Source: Bin55 sp965205545 (GTDB taxonomy: Bacteria > Pseudomonadota > Gammaproteobacteria > Pseudomonadales > Azotimanducaceae). From it: 64,000 nt of DNA. The stretch lies in contig OZ242170.1 of NCBI GenBank assembly GCA_965205545.1, positions 992,001-1,056,000 on the forward strand, given 5' to 3'. The notes beneath the pieces were generated by a model. The model was not told where the DNA came from and ran no database searches. It saw only the letters and a program-made list of their open reading frames with translations. A program made the position numbers and the translations under genes. This document shows, piece by piece, positions 35,084-42,964 of this stretch (the stretch's first letter is position 1; each line of letters begins with the position of its first letter).

Positions 35084-36163
35084 ATGGCAAATCAAAATCG
35101 TGCTATTGGACCAAACGACGGACCAGTTGCTGTAACAGGTGCTTCGGGCTACATCGGTTCCTGGATTGTCCAGGATTTTGCGGAAGTGGGATATACGGTA
35201 CGCGCATGTGTCCGCGATCTCACCAACTCCGACAAGATCGATCACTTGAAAGTGTTGAACGACGACGGAATTCGAGGTAGCGTCGAACTGTTTCAGGGTG
35301 ATATTTGGAAAGCCGGAAGCTACGATGAAGCGTTTGCTGACTGCTCCGCCATCATTCACGCGGGTGCAGCTGTTGGCTACAACCGAGAAACGCCACAGGA
35401 AGTCTACGACGGATGCTTCACCGAAAACCTGCACGTGCTCGATTCGGCGCTCCGCTCTGGAACTATGCGGCGGTTCGTGTTCACGAGTTCATTTGCGGCG
35501 GTGGGGCATCCAAGACCTCAAGGCTATGTGTTTACCGAACAAGATTGGTGCGGAGACAACATTGAAGGGTATCGGGGTCGATGGACAGACGAAATGATTC
35601 CGAAAAATCGTGACATAGCCTATGCAATGGCCAAAGCCGCGTCCGAGAAGATGCTATACAAGCGTGCCGAAGACGACGGGAATTGGGATGCAATGGCCAT
35701 TCTCCCGTTGCACGTCATAGGTCCATTGATGTGCAAGAACCACGATCAGGGGTGGAGTTGGCAGAACTGCATCAAATACATGATGAAGGGGCAGCCCTAC
35801 AAGAAGTCACGCGGTGGGAGAATGCTATGGAACAACGTCGATGTGAGAGATGTTGCGAGAGCGCACAGGCTCTGCGCCGAAAGCACGGTTGCCAAGAATG
35901 GATCTCGCTACATTCTCTCGGCAAAGGACCGTGAAGGCGAACTCTTTACGTGGCAAATGCAAGAACGACTTCGTGAGCTGTTTCCCAACATTGAAAGTGT
36001 TGGCGGAGAGGAAATGAACAACGGCCATCCCGCTGAAAGCACCTACGATTCGCCACGTTCGTATTGTCTACTGGCAATGCAAGAGCTTGGGCTCGAGCCC
36101 TACGATATCGACGACACCTTGCGCGAGACGGGAAACTCCTACTACCGATTGGGGTTGCTCTAG
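35084..36163 (+). CDS. NAD-dependent epimerase/dihydroflavonol reductase-like protein
   Basis: This 359-aa extended SDR has the Rossmann motif VTGASGYIGSWIVQ at the N-terminus, the IIHAGAAVG strand, a Ser region FVFTSSFAAVG, and the YxxxK pair in IAYAMAKAASEKML. The architecture is that of DFR/cinnamoyl-CoA reductase/3-beta-HSD-type enzymes. A GGGAG ribosome site precedes the ATG. Substrate unknown; it neighbours the hvf locus but is on the other strand. Confidence 0.85.
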   Translation: MANQNRAIGPNDGPVAVTGASGYIGSWIVQDFAEVGYTVRACVRDLTNSDKIDHLKVLNDDGIRGSVELFQGDIWKAGSYDEAFADCSAIIHAGAAVGYNRETPQEVYDGCFTENLHVLDSALRSGTMRRFVFTSSFAAVGHPRPQGYVFTEQDWCGDNIEGYRGRWTDEMIPKNRDIAYAMAKAASEKMLYKRAEDDGNWDAMAILPLHVIGPLMCKNHDQGWSWQNCIKYMMKGQPYKKSRGGRMLWNNVDVRDVARAHRLCAESTVAKNGSRYILSAKDREGELFTWQMQERLRELFPNIESVGGEEMNNGHPAESTYDSPRSYCLLAMQELGLEPYDIDDTLRETGNSYYRLGLL

Positions 36164-36193
36164 ACTGCGGCAAAGCCGCCACATGGGTCCGCG

Positions 36194-36979
36194 CTAACGG
36201 GAATCCGCGGCACTAGATCCAGCCGGCACATAAACAACGCCAGCTCTAGCAAATGCTTTCAGTGCTGATAGCGTTTGTTCGCGAAGCAGTTCTTCCTTTA
36301 TGTGCAGTTCGGTGGCCAATAGCTCAACTAGCTGACTAACACGTCGAGCTTCTCGGAGCAGTTCGATCATCCGAATCGTGCGCGGATTCGACACCAGGAA
36401 CTCAATCTTGTCTGCTCGGTTTCGAAATCCAATTAGCCACGTTGGTTGCTCGGGAGGTGTAGTTGCTGAATACCGAGAGCCAATGCGATGAACCGGCCAT
36501 TGATAGCTCAGCAGTCGAACATTAGGTGATGCAACGACGAATTGCTCCTGATCTATCAACTCTCCACTTTCTTCCAACTCCGAATCCGGGGCGAAATAGA
36601 GTTCCACACGTACGAAGTCGAAGTGGCAAAGCTCAACTATGTAGGGGTATTTCTCTTCTTGAGCATTTCGAGACACGAGAAACTGAAGAAACTCATTGGG
36701 AATTTCACGAAAATACGGAGTCTTGCATTCATACGAACGGATGAACTCTCGGATAAGCGAATGCCAGTAGGTTTCGTCCACTACTTCCCGAAACGCTCGA
36801 AATGTTTTCGAGCAAAACGACTCTACATTGTCGTAGAAGAGACGTTGGTAGATAGCTAGGCGCCGCGCTTCAATGCCATTTGGACCTGGCTCGTTTTCTG
36901 GGTCCCTGATGTGTGCCGAGAATGCGCTCTGGTCAGTTTGGAACGGGTGTCTGCGGTTGCCAGACTGCAATTTAGTCAT
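36194..36979 (-). CDS. hvfC: HvfC, DUF2063 partner protein of the HvfB RiPP enzyme
   Basis: This 261-aa protein has the DUF2063 N-terminal helical domain (QSAFSAHIRDPENEPGPNGIEARRLAIYQRLFYDNVESFCSKTF) and a C-terminal mixed domain. It is the recognition partner (MbnC-like) that forms a heterodimer with the DUF692 enzyme and together modifies cysteines of the HvfA peptide. The gene is intact, with a strong AGAGGAGA site before the ATG. It lies 4.6 kb downstream of hvfB on the same strand instead of adjacent to it; see findings. Confidence 0.85.
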   Translation of the reverse strand: MTKLQSGNRRHPFQTDQSAFSAHIRDPENEPGPNGIEARRLAIYQRLFYDNVESFCSKTFRAFREVVDETYWHSLIREFIRSYECKTPYFREIPNEFLQFLVSRNAQEEKYPYIVELCHFDFVRVELYFAPDSELEESGELIDQEQFVVASPNVRLLSYQWPVHRIGSRYSATTPPEQPTWLIGFRNRADKIEFLVSNPRTIRMIELLREARRVSQLVELLATELHIKEELLREQTLSALKAFARAGVVYVPAGSSAADSR

Positions 36980-37314
36980 TCTCCTCTACGCTGAACAACA
37001 AGCATGTTCAAGCTTTAATGATACCTGTGTATGTGACAATGCGTTGCATGTCGATCAGACCATCGATTGGCTTTCTTGAGTAGTTTGACTAGCTGGATAA
37101 GAAGCGTGTGCACATTTCGTCTACTGACTGGTAAGCAGATCACCGTTAGTTCGGTTATGAGATGCACGCACCATGCAGAATTGCGTGAGAATTGACACAA
37201 AAATCCATATCACCAACAGTCACGATCAACGGGCACAGCATCCAAAACAGAAGATCGCCTTAATCTCGTCCGACCAACATCCTCGACAGTGACTCAATAC
37301 AGAAAATCTAGCTG
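36980..37314. other. Intergenic region before hvfC
   Basis: About 335 bases between the end of the M1-like frame and hvfC. No credible gene was seen. It is the right border of the AT-rich insert. A promoter allowing hvfC to be expressed apart from hvfAB would be expected here, but I see no clear consensus. Confidence 0.4.
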
Positions 37315-40300
37315 CTATTCTTCAACTCTCGACCAACGAATTGCATCAGAGATCGCAGTTCCCGAGGAAGACGCATTAGACACCAAAACCTTCACATCAC
37401 CTCGGGGCAAGTCTAGATCTCCCACTACATTCCACCCAACCACTGAGTCTGCAAGGCTAAAGGGCAATCTAGTACTAACTTCATTACCCAACACCTCAAT
37501 TTCCCATTCGCCGTATAACGGCAAATCACTTGGGAGCTCTGGTAACCCAAATCGCATTTGATCCGGAACATCAGCAATTTTCGGTATATGAAATTCTAGC
37601 CTCCATTTCCCCGCTGTAGGCAAATCAGCTACATACTGCAATACTTGATTCCCGTTGCCGCCCCGTGCAACCAAAAATGTACGTCGATACTGACCAAAAG
37701 CTCATAGTCGAGTCTGCACCACAGGACACCTATGCTCATAGTCGAGTCTGCACCAAATACCCCTAGATATCTCCGTCCAATCGACCGCAATATCTTTACA
37801 ATTCACAGGACTATCCCCAGAAACGGATCGTTCCCCTGTGTTGCCAATACGCACCACATTCACGTCACTAGAAAGATCGTCAACCACAATGCCGGTTTGT
37901 GGCAATGGCTTCCAGTCGCTTCTTACAGGTCCTACGGATGCCAACTCAGCATCTCTTGAACCACTCGTTTGACGGTCGATCGAAGCCAAGGTAGCGAATC
38001 GATTTTCAGACAACGAAACGGGAACTATCCAAACGTAAAGCGGATCCCTATCCGACATCATTCCAAACCGAACGCTAGATTCAGCTGGTACGTGCGTTAC
38101 ATCACTAAAAACTGGCTCAATCCACACGTTCCCGAATCGATCTTCTAACGGCAAATCCATCCTAAAGTAAACATATCCCGAAACTCCCGAATTATTTCTC
38201 GTATCAACAGAAATAGAATAACGATATTCCGATTCCGAATCGATCAACTCTAGAACCTCAGCCCTAGATACATCGAATCGCGGTAAGCCATCCCCAAATA
38301 AAGAACCATACATCAAATTCAAAGGTACACCAAAGCCACTAGCAATATCAAAAACAGTTTCCTTATCCAAACAGCCATTCTTCCCCTCCGTTAGAATCCC
38401 CGCAACAAGTTCCGTTAATTGCTGCATCGAGTGTTTCGACAAAAGAACATTTTTCACCGAATCGATTGACTTCGCTAGCGCCAGATTATATGGTTCTCCA
38501 TGACTAAGCTGGACTATATCATTCCAATTTCCTTGGATTATGAGCGCCCAAACTTGAGGATGATCCCAGCGTCCTACACCATACAAATCCTTTGTCATGC
38601 CTCCAAAAAGAAAATTCATACGTTGAATGAATGAATAACGAGATGGCAACCCGCCCAATGAGTCATCACTACGAAAGTACTGCGACAAAAAGTATTTTTC
38701 GGTAGATACGCGATGTACCGAACTTCGTACTATCGCATAAACCACTTCATGAAGCAGCATAGTTAGCAAATTCGCCCCTTCTCCTTCAATGCAAATATTG
38801 TTATAAAAATGACGTTTTGCGATGTGCTCAATTAAGGATTCGGAATGTTTACTGCCATCCAAATAGCTAGCAATGTGAAACGCCATAGCTTCGGCAGACA
38901 TATCATCCCCATCTTTAACCCTATTTACTCTAAACCTCTCAAAATTGGCCATCGTAAAATCGTGCTCACGTATTAGATAGATATGAGAATGAGACTGGGT
39001 AGATCCTAACGAAAAATCCAGGCTATATGCTCTTAAAGAAATGGGTACTTCAACAATGGTAAGAAATTCTAAATTGGCATCAAAGTTGGTTTCACGCAAC
39101 CTAATAATTCTCTCCTTAATGTATGTTTTGTATGCCAAATAGTCCTTGCCTAAGGACTTCATGAATTCGGTATTCTTTTTGTAGAGTAGCAATTCTATGC
39201 CGATGCCTTCGACTTCATCCGAGATCCGTGTGAATGGTGCCATTATCAGAGCTAGGGTACGATGTGGACCAGTAGAATGCAAGTCAACAAAACCTTCATG
39301 ACCAATGGATTGGGAACCTGGCATCGCACCAGATGTAGCGACAATCCACCCCACGGGCAATTCAGCTACGACGGAATATCTAAAAAAATTGAAAACCTCA
39401 GTAAATTTCGACCTGCTTGTTTCAGTTGAGTATTGAAAATGAGGAAGCCAAGCTACACCGTGCAAAAGGGCTACATAGTTTCGTTCAAAAATGGAATCAC
39501 TTTCGCCCAACGCATGAATACGACTTCTAGAGTAGCTCAAATTTGATACCACGTAGGTTTGTTCCGTCCGTGCACGCGTAACGTCGAGTGCTCCCGTTAC
39601 GTTCAGCATAACGCGTACTTCTTGAGAACTCTCTAAGGACCGACCGAAAGCTACCACAAGCCCCTCCGCGGTGTGGAAGTACTCCTCGCCTATTCCATCC
39701 ACCGTAACTCCTTCGATTCTCAGCCCCGGATTCAGTTGTAGTCGCAGCTGAGCTATATCTATGTCGCGCGACGTTTGCAGAGTAAACTCTAACTGGTATG
39801 CTATTACCTCTTTCGGAACTATGCGCAATGTCCCGTTTATATCGGACAAAATGAGCGCCGAACGTGCTTTATTAGCCACATTTGGACCTGTTGTATTCTT
39901 GTGATATGCCGGATTGGAAGCGTTATCATCCGTAAAGCCATACCACAATCTAACTGCAATGCTTAGTGCCAAGACAAACAACGCACAATATTGAACGACG
40001 CTATGTTTGTTTCTCCGGACTCTTGAATTTGTGCAGCAAAGTAATCCCGCAATACTTAATGCTACAAACAAATTCATTATCCTGAAGAATAAAATTTCCG
40101 GTTGGGAATCTATTGGAATTATTTCTGAAGCCACATCTCCAAAACGTGGAAATAGCGTATATAATCCAAAGTCCTTGGGCGGTATGTTAGTTAAGGCGAA
40201 AACTTGTACAGCCAATATGGATACCAATACTATAGTTGTAAGCATCCAAGATTTGCTCATTCTGTTTAGAAATATAATTATTGCAGCCACCATTGCGCAA

Positions 40301-40809
40301 TATATGCTCGCGTCGACTAATACAAACTCGCATAAAGATCTTAGCTCGATGAATTGCAATATTCTGGGTGACTGACTTTCCCCAATCACCCCTATAGCCT
40401 GAACTATTAAAATCCATATCACAAATGTGGTCCAAATCTGTATTACTACTTGTGTAAATTGGGCAATAGTAAATGTTAGGTCTGTTATAGGTCGTACCAA
40501 GAGAGGAGTGAGTTTTTCTGAATAATTTGTTGTAAAATGGCTCCATTCTCTAGTTGATACAAGGTTAGCGAGTGTTATTACAGTTATTATTACTGGTCCA
40601 AACACATTTACCAGCAAACTTGGAGGTATACTGGATAATCTTAAAGTGGAATTGTGTTCAAATGACCAACCATAGTAGGCATAGATGGTGACACAGGTAC
40701 ATATAACAAAGAAGAGTATAGGCGTAAAATAATTTGCACGAATACTCTGACGTAAATAGATAACGACGAGTTTTTGTACCTGCCTTGAATGATGCCATAA
40801 ACCCATCAT
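37315..40809 (-). pseudogene. Very large membrane protein with M1-aminopeptidase-like domain, interrupted by an in-frame TGA
   Basis: This is one reading frame of about 1,165 codons with a single TGA at 37702-37704; the upstream part alone is 1,035 aa. The N-terminal third is an ABC-2 permease-like membrane domain of six or more helices. The middle resembles the M1-peptidase region of 'ABC permease/M1 aminopeptidase' proteins, but the HExxH zinc site appears only as LLHEVVYAIV. After the TGA comes a beta domain (FGQYRRTFLVARGGNGNQVL, AGKWRLEFHIPK, DAIRW) like the golvesin-type C-terminus of those proteins. A 22-bp direct repeat sits at the break. The gene is AT-rich and no ABC ATPase is adjacent. 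Probably decaying. Selenocysteine at the TGA is a less likely reading. Confidence 0.6.
37700..37755. repeat. 22-bp direct repeat spaced 34 bp, at the in-frame TGA
   Basis: The 22-base word beginning GCTCATAGTC occurs at 37700-37721 and again at 37734-37755, 34 bases apart start to start. On the coding strand the second copy is read in another phase from the first and contributes the TGA. It looks like a local duplication inside the gene. Confidence 0.8.
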
Positions 40810-41602
40810 TTTTGTCTTTGGTAAGGTTGCTTCCAGAAAACCTGTCTTTTGTGGGTTACATTGGAAAGGATTATATACTCAGTATGTGAAGTTAATCGTG
40901 ATTTTTTCCTTTGGTTTCCTCATATGGGCTCTTTTGCTGCATTGATAAAAAAAGTAGTGGGAGTTGGCCTACATAAATTGTCGAATTCATGACTAAGCAT
41001 CGTGGTGTTCATATAGGCTTTATCCAAAATGTGAACCTGCGGGGGGCAAAGCATGACGGAAACCTTAACTTATTCTGGGGTGGATACATTGACACGGAGA
41101 TTGGTTTGTGTTCGCCGCCAATTTCGTAAACCAACGCGTCGCTTTTGCTAGGGCTTCTTGTTCCTTCCAGAGCGTGCCGATTTCGTCAAAGTACTCGGAT
41201 CCTTTCGGGTCGATCTGTTCAACTGACCCATCCGCCCTAACGAGCGAATTGTGAGTCGTCGGCAGCCTTAGTTCGAAGTCCTTAGCATGTCTCATGACTC
41301 TGCGTTCGGTTCGCGCCTGAGCGATTAGTCGTTCGCAATACTTCTGCGGATAGTGCTTTTTCCCACGTGTATCCTACTTGTGTCATTGTGCACTGTCCAC
41401 TGATGCGTTGCAAATTCACTCGGACAAATGAACCCCGATTAGAAGTAGCATTGTGATGTTGAGATTGAATCGGTTCCGGAATTGAAGGCAATAAAACAAT
41501 CGCTGGTCTAATGACCCCTGCCGCAAGCTCAATCAAGTGAAATATCGCAAGTCAATTGGTCTGCGGAGGTTTCGCCAGCCTTCGACAATCAGCAGTAACT
41601 CT
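40810..41602. other. AT-rich gap between the M1-like gene and hvfB
   Basis: Nearly 800 bases with no certain gene. A TATAAT-like box (40870-40875, minus strand) about 60 bases before the M1-like start is a possible promoter. One short minus-strand frame (41065-41295) may be coding or a remnant; a second frame overlapping its start (41282-41536) looks like noise. No terminal inverted repeats or transposase fragments were recognised by eye. Confidence 0.45.
41065..41295 (-). CDS. Hypothetical small protein or gene remnant
   Basis: This is a 76-aa frame, MRHAKDFELRLPTTHNSLVR, then a DPKGSEYFDEIGTLWKEQEALAKATRWF segment that looks like an amphipathic helix. No signal peptide, motif or clear ribosome site. 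I do not recognise it. It lies in the insert between hvfB and hvfC and may be the tail of a lost gene. Confidence 0.25.
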   Translation of the reverse strand: MRHAKDFELRLPTTHNSLVRADGSVEQIDPKGSEYFDEIGTLWKEQEALAKATRWFTKLAANTNQSPCQCIHPRIS

Positions 41603-42442
41603 CTAAATGGCTTTGCTGAATGACCGTTGGCAATCGCGAATGCGCTGCACTTCCTTCATCAGCCTTGGCAACGGCGGAAAATTGAAGTCTCGCTCCAGAA
41701 GCGTCGGCATGACGCCATGCCTTGAATAGGTGTGCTCCAGTAGTTCCCACACCGGTTCGATTACCGTGGTCGCATGCGTGTCGATGCGAAGGTCTTCGGC
41801 TTCGACGTAGTGTCCGGCTATATGAATGTACGACACGCGTTCTATCGGCATCGAGTCGATGAATTCAATGGGATCGTAGGAGAAGTTGATGCCGTTGACG
41901 TAGGCATTGTTCACGTCCAGCAATAGATTGCAGTCCGCCTCTGCCAAAATCGAGTTGACAAACTCAATTTCACTCAACTGCTGCCCGGGTGCGGCGTAGT
42001 AAGAAATGTGCTCAATGGCGATCTTTTGCTCCAAAACGTCTTGAACCGTACGAATTCGATCCGCAACGTACTTTACGGCATCTTCGGTAAACGGAATTGG
42101 CATTAGGTTGTAGAGATGTCCCTGGTCGCTGCAGGCACTGAGGTGATCTGAATAGCAACGGACATCGAATTCTTGCAGGAACTGCTTGACCCTGTGCAAT
42201 AGATCAAAGTCTAGTGGATCTGGGCTTCCAATGGACAGAGACAGACCATGGCAGACAAGGGGGAACTGTTCCGCGAAGGCGCGAAACTGCTTGCCGTATC
42301 GGCCGCCTACATCAATCCAGTTTTCTGGGGCTACCTCAAAGAAATCTACAGTCTTCGCAACAAGGGACTCATACTGCCTTAGTTGCTCGAACATCCCCCG
42401 ACGCAATCCGATTCCGGATCCACTGATCGGGAAATTTCTCAT
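41603..42442 (-). CDS. hvfB: HvfB, DUF692 multinuclear iron enzyme for RiPP modification
   Basis: This 279-aa TIM-barrel protein of the DUF692/MbnB family uses a multi-iron centre and O2 to convert cysteines of a precursor peptide into oxazolone/thioamide-type groups. Metal-site segments in order: FEVAPENWIDVGG, VCHGLSLSIGSPDP, YSDHLSACSD, IEHISYYAAPG, LLLDVNNAYVNGINFSYDP, YIHIAGH and IDTHATTVIEPVWELL. It starts 75 bases after hvfA, with a hairpin between them and no obvious ribosome site (the upstream bases are pyrimidine-rich), so expression may be kept low relative to the precursor. Confidence 0.92.
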   Translation of the reverse strand: MRNFPISGSGIGLRRGMFEQLRQYESLVAKTVDFFEVAPENWIDVGGRYGKQFRAFAEQFPLVCHGLSLSIGSPDPLDFDLLHRVKQFLQEFDVRCYSDHLSACSDQGHLYNLMPIPFTEDAVKYVADRIRTVQDVLEQKIAIEHISYYAAPGQQLSEIEFVNSILAEADCNLLLDVNNAYVNGINFSYDPIEFIDSMPIERVSYIHIAGHYVEAEDLRIDTHATTVIEPVWELLEHTYSRHGVMPTLLERDFNFPPLPRLMKEVQRIRDCQRSFSKAI

Positions 42443-42455
42443 AGGTAGAAGGGAT

Positions 42456-42494
42456 GGTCACGTCGAGATTCGTTGGACGAAACGCGACGTGACC
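42456..42494 (-). promoter_or_regulatory. Strong hairpin between hvfA and hvfB
   Basis: A perfect 10-bp inverted repeat, GGTCACGTCG/CGACGTGACC, with a 19-base loop that has an inner CGTT/AACG stem. It lies about 23 bases after the hvfA stop and just upstream of hvfB. No T-run follows on the minus strand, so it looks more like an attenuator, processing site or mRNA-stabilising stem than a full terminator. It could set a high precursor-to-enzyme ratio. Confidence 0.65.
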
Positions 42495-42517
42495 GGGGTT
42501 TTGCTAGCGAGTAGCGA

Positions 42518-42826
42518 CTACTCTTCTTCAGATTCCTCTTCGTCAGAGTCTTCGCCGTCCTCGTCGCCTTCGTCGGAGTCTTCGCCGTCTTCGCCGCACT
42601 TACCTTCGCCGCATTCGCCTTCCGAGTCGTCCTCACCGCACTTGCCTTCACCGCACTCACCTTCCTCTTCTTCGGATGTGAGAATGTTGTTAGCGTCGTC
42701 CAATGCTTCAGCTAGGAATAGGTTTGAGGAATCCTCATCGATCGATGCGGATACCGAAACGCCAAGTGATGCAGCCAGAAAAGAGCCAATTCCGATCATG
42801 GCAGGCTTCGTATTACGTATTTCCAT
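42518..42826 (-). CDS. hvfA: HvfA, copper-binding RiPP precursor with EGKCG/EGECG repeats
   Basis: This 102-aa precursor peptide has an N-terminal signal-like leader (SFLAASLGVSVSA, about residues 15-27) and a middle segment. Its core has two copies of EGECGEGKCGED (residues 55-66 and 69-80), giving four cysteines at 58, 63, 72 and 77. A tail of D, E, S and G follows. HvfA-family peptides have Cys in EGKCG converted by HvfBC into copper-binding groups and act in copper protection in the envelope. Here every other motif is EGECG. A strong AGGAGGAG site stands eight bases before the ATG. Confidence 0.92.
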   Translation of the reverse strand: MEIRNTKPAMIGIGSFLAASLGVSVSASIDEDSSNLFLAEALDDANNILTSEEEEGECGEGKCGEDDSEGECGEGKCGEDGEDSDEGDEDGEDSDEEESEEE

Positions 42827-42834
42827 TAGGTGTC

Positions 42835-42842
42835 TCCTCCTG
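42835..42842 (-). promoter_or_regulatory. Strong ribosome-binding site of hvfA
   Basis: AGGAGGAG with eight-base spacing to the ATG on the minus strand, one of the best Shine-Dalgarno sequences in the window. It contrasts with the lack of any such site before hvfB. Confidence 0.7.
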
Positions 42843-42914
42843 TAGAACCGAATAGGAATTGCCGCTCAAGCGCAACGACCATAAGGAATTGCACTTTGTT
42901 GTCGGTGTAATCGT

Positions 42915-42942
42915 TGAGACTAAGATAGTAACAAATAGTTCC
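42915..42942 (-). promoter_or_regulatory. ECF sigma-like promoter upstream of hvfA
   Basis: On the minus strand GGAACTA (42942-42936), 16 bases, then TCTCA (42919-42915) closely follow the RpoE-type consensus GGAACTT-N16-TCnnA. A TTGACA hexamer (42968-42963) overlaps the end of hrpA but has no good -10 partner. Control of bufferin/HvfA-type operons by ECF sigma factors is known in other bacteria; assignment here is inference. Confidence 0.5.
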
Positions 42943-42964
42943 TCCATTTTCTTTACAGATTTTG

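Noticed and set aside
37702..37704. Selenocysteine as the definite meaning of the in-frame TGA
   Set aside because: No clear SECIS-like hairpin follows and the site has no redox context; kept only as an open possibility in the findings.
41282..41536. 84-residue minus-strand frame next to hvfB
   Set aside because: Low-quality composition, overlaps the 41065-41295 frame and has no ribosome site or motif.
36980..41602. Insertion sequence or phage as the source of the hvf insert
   Set aside because: No transposase, integrase or terminal inverted repeats could be recognised by eye, so I call it only an AT-rich insert.
42186..42845. 219-residue plus-strand frame rich in Ser and Pro
   Set aside because: It is the complement of the hvfA repeats and hvfB; the serine runs arise from the acidic repeat codons.
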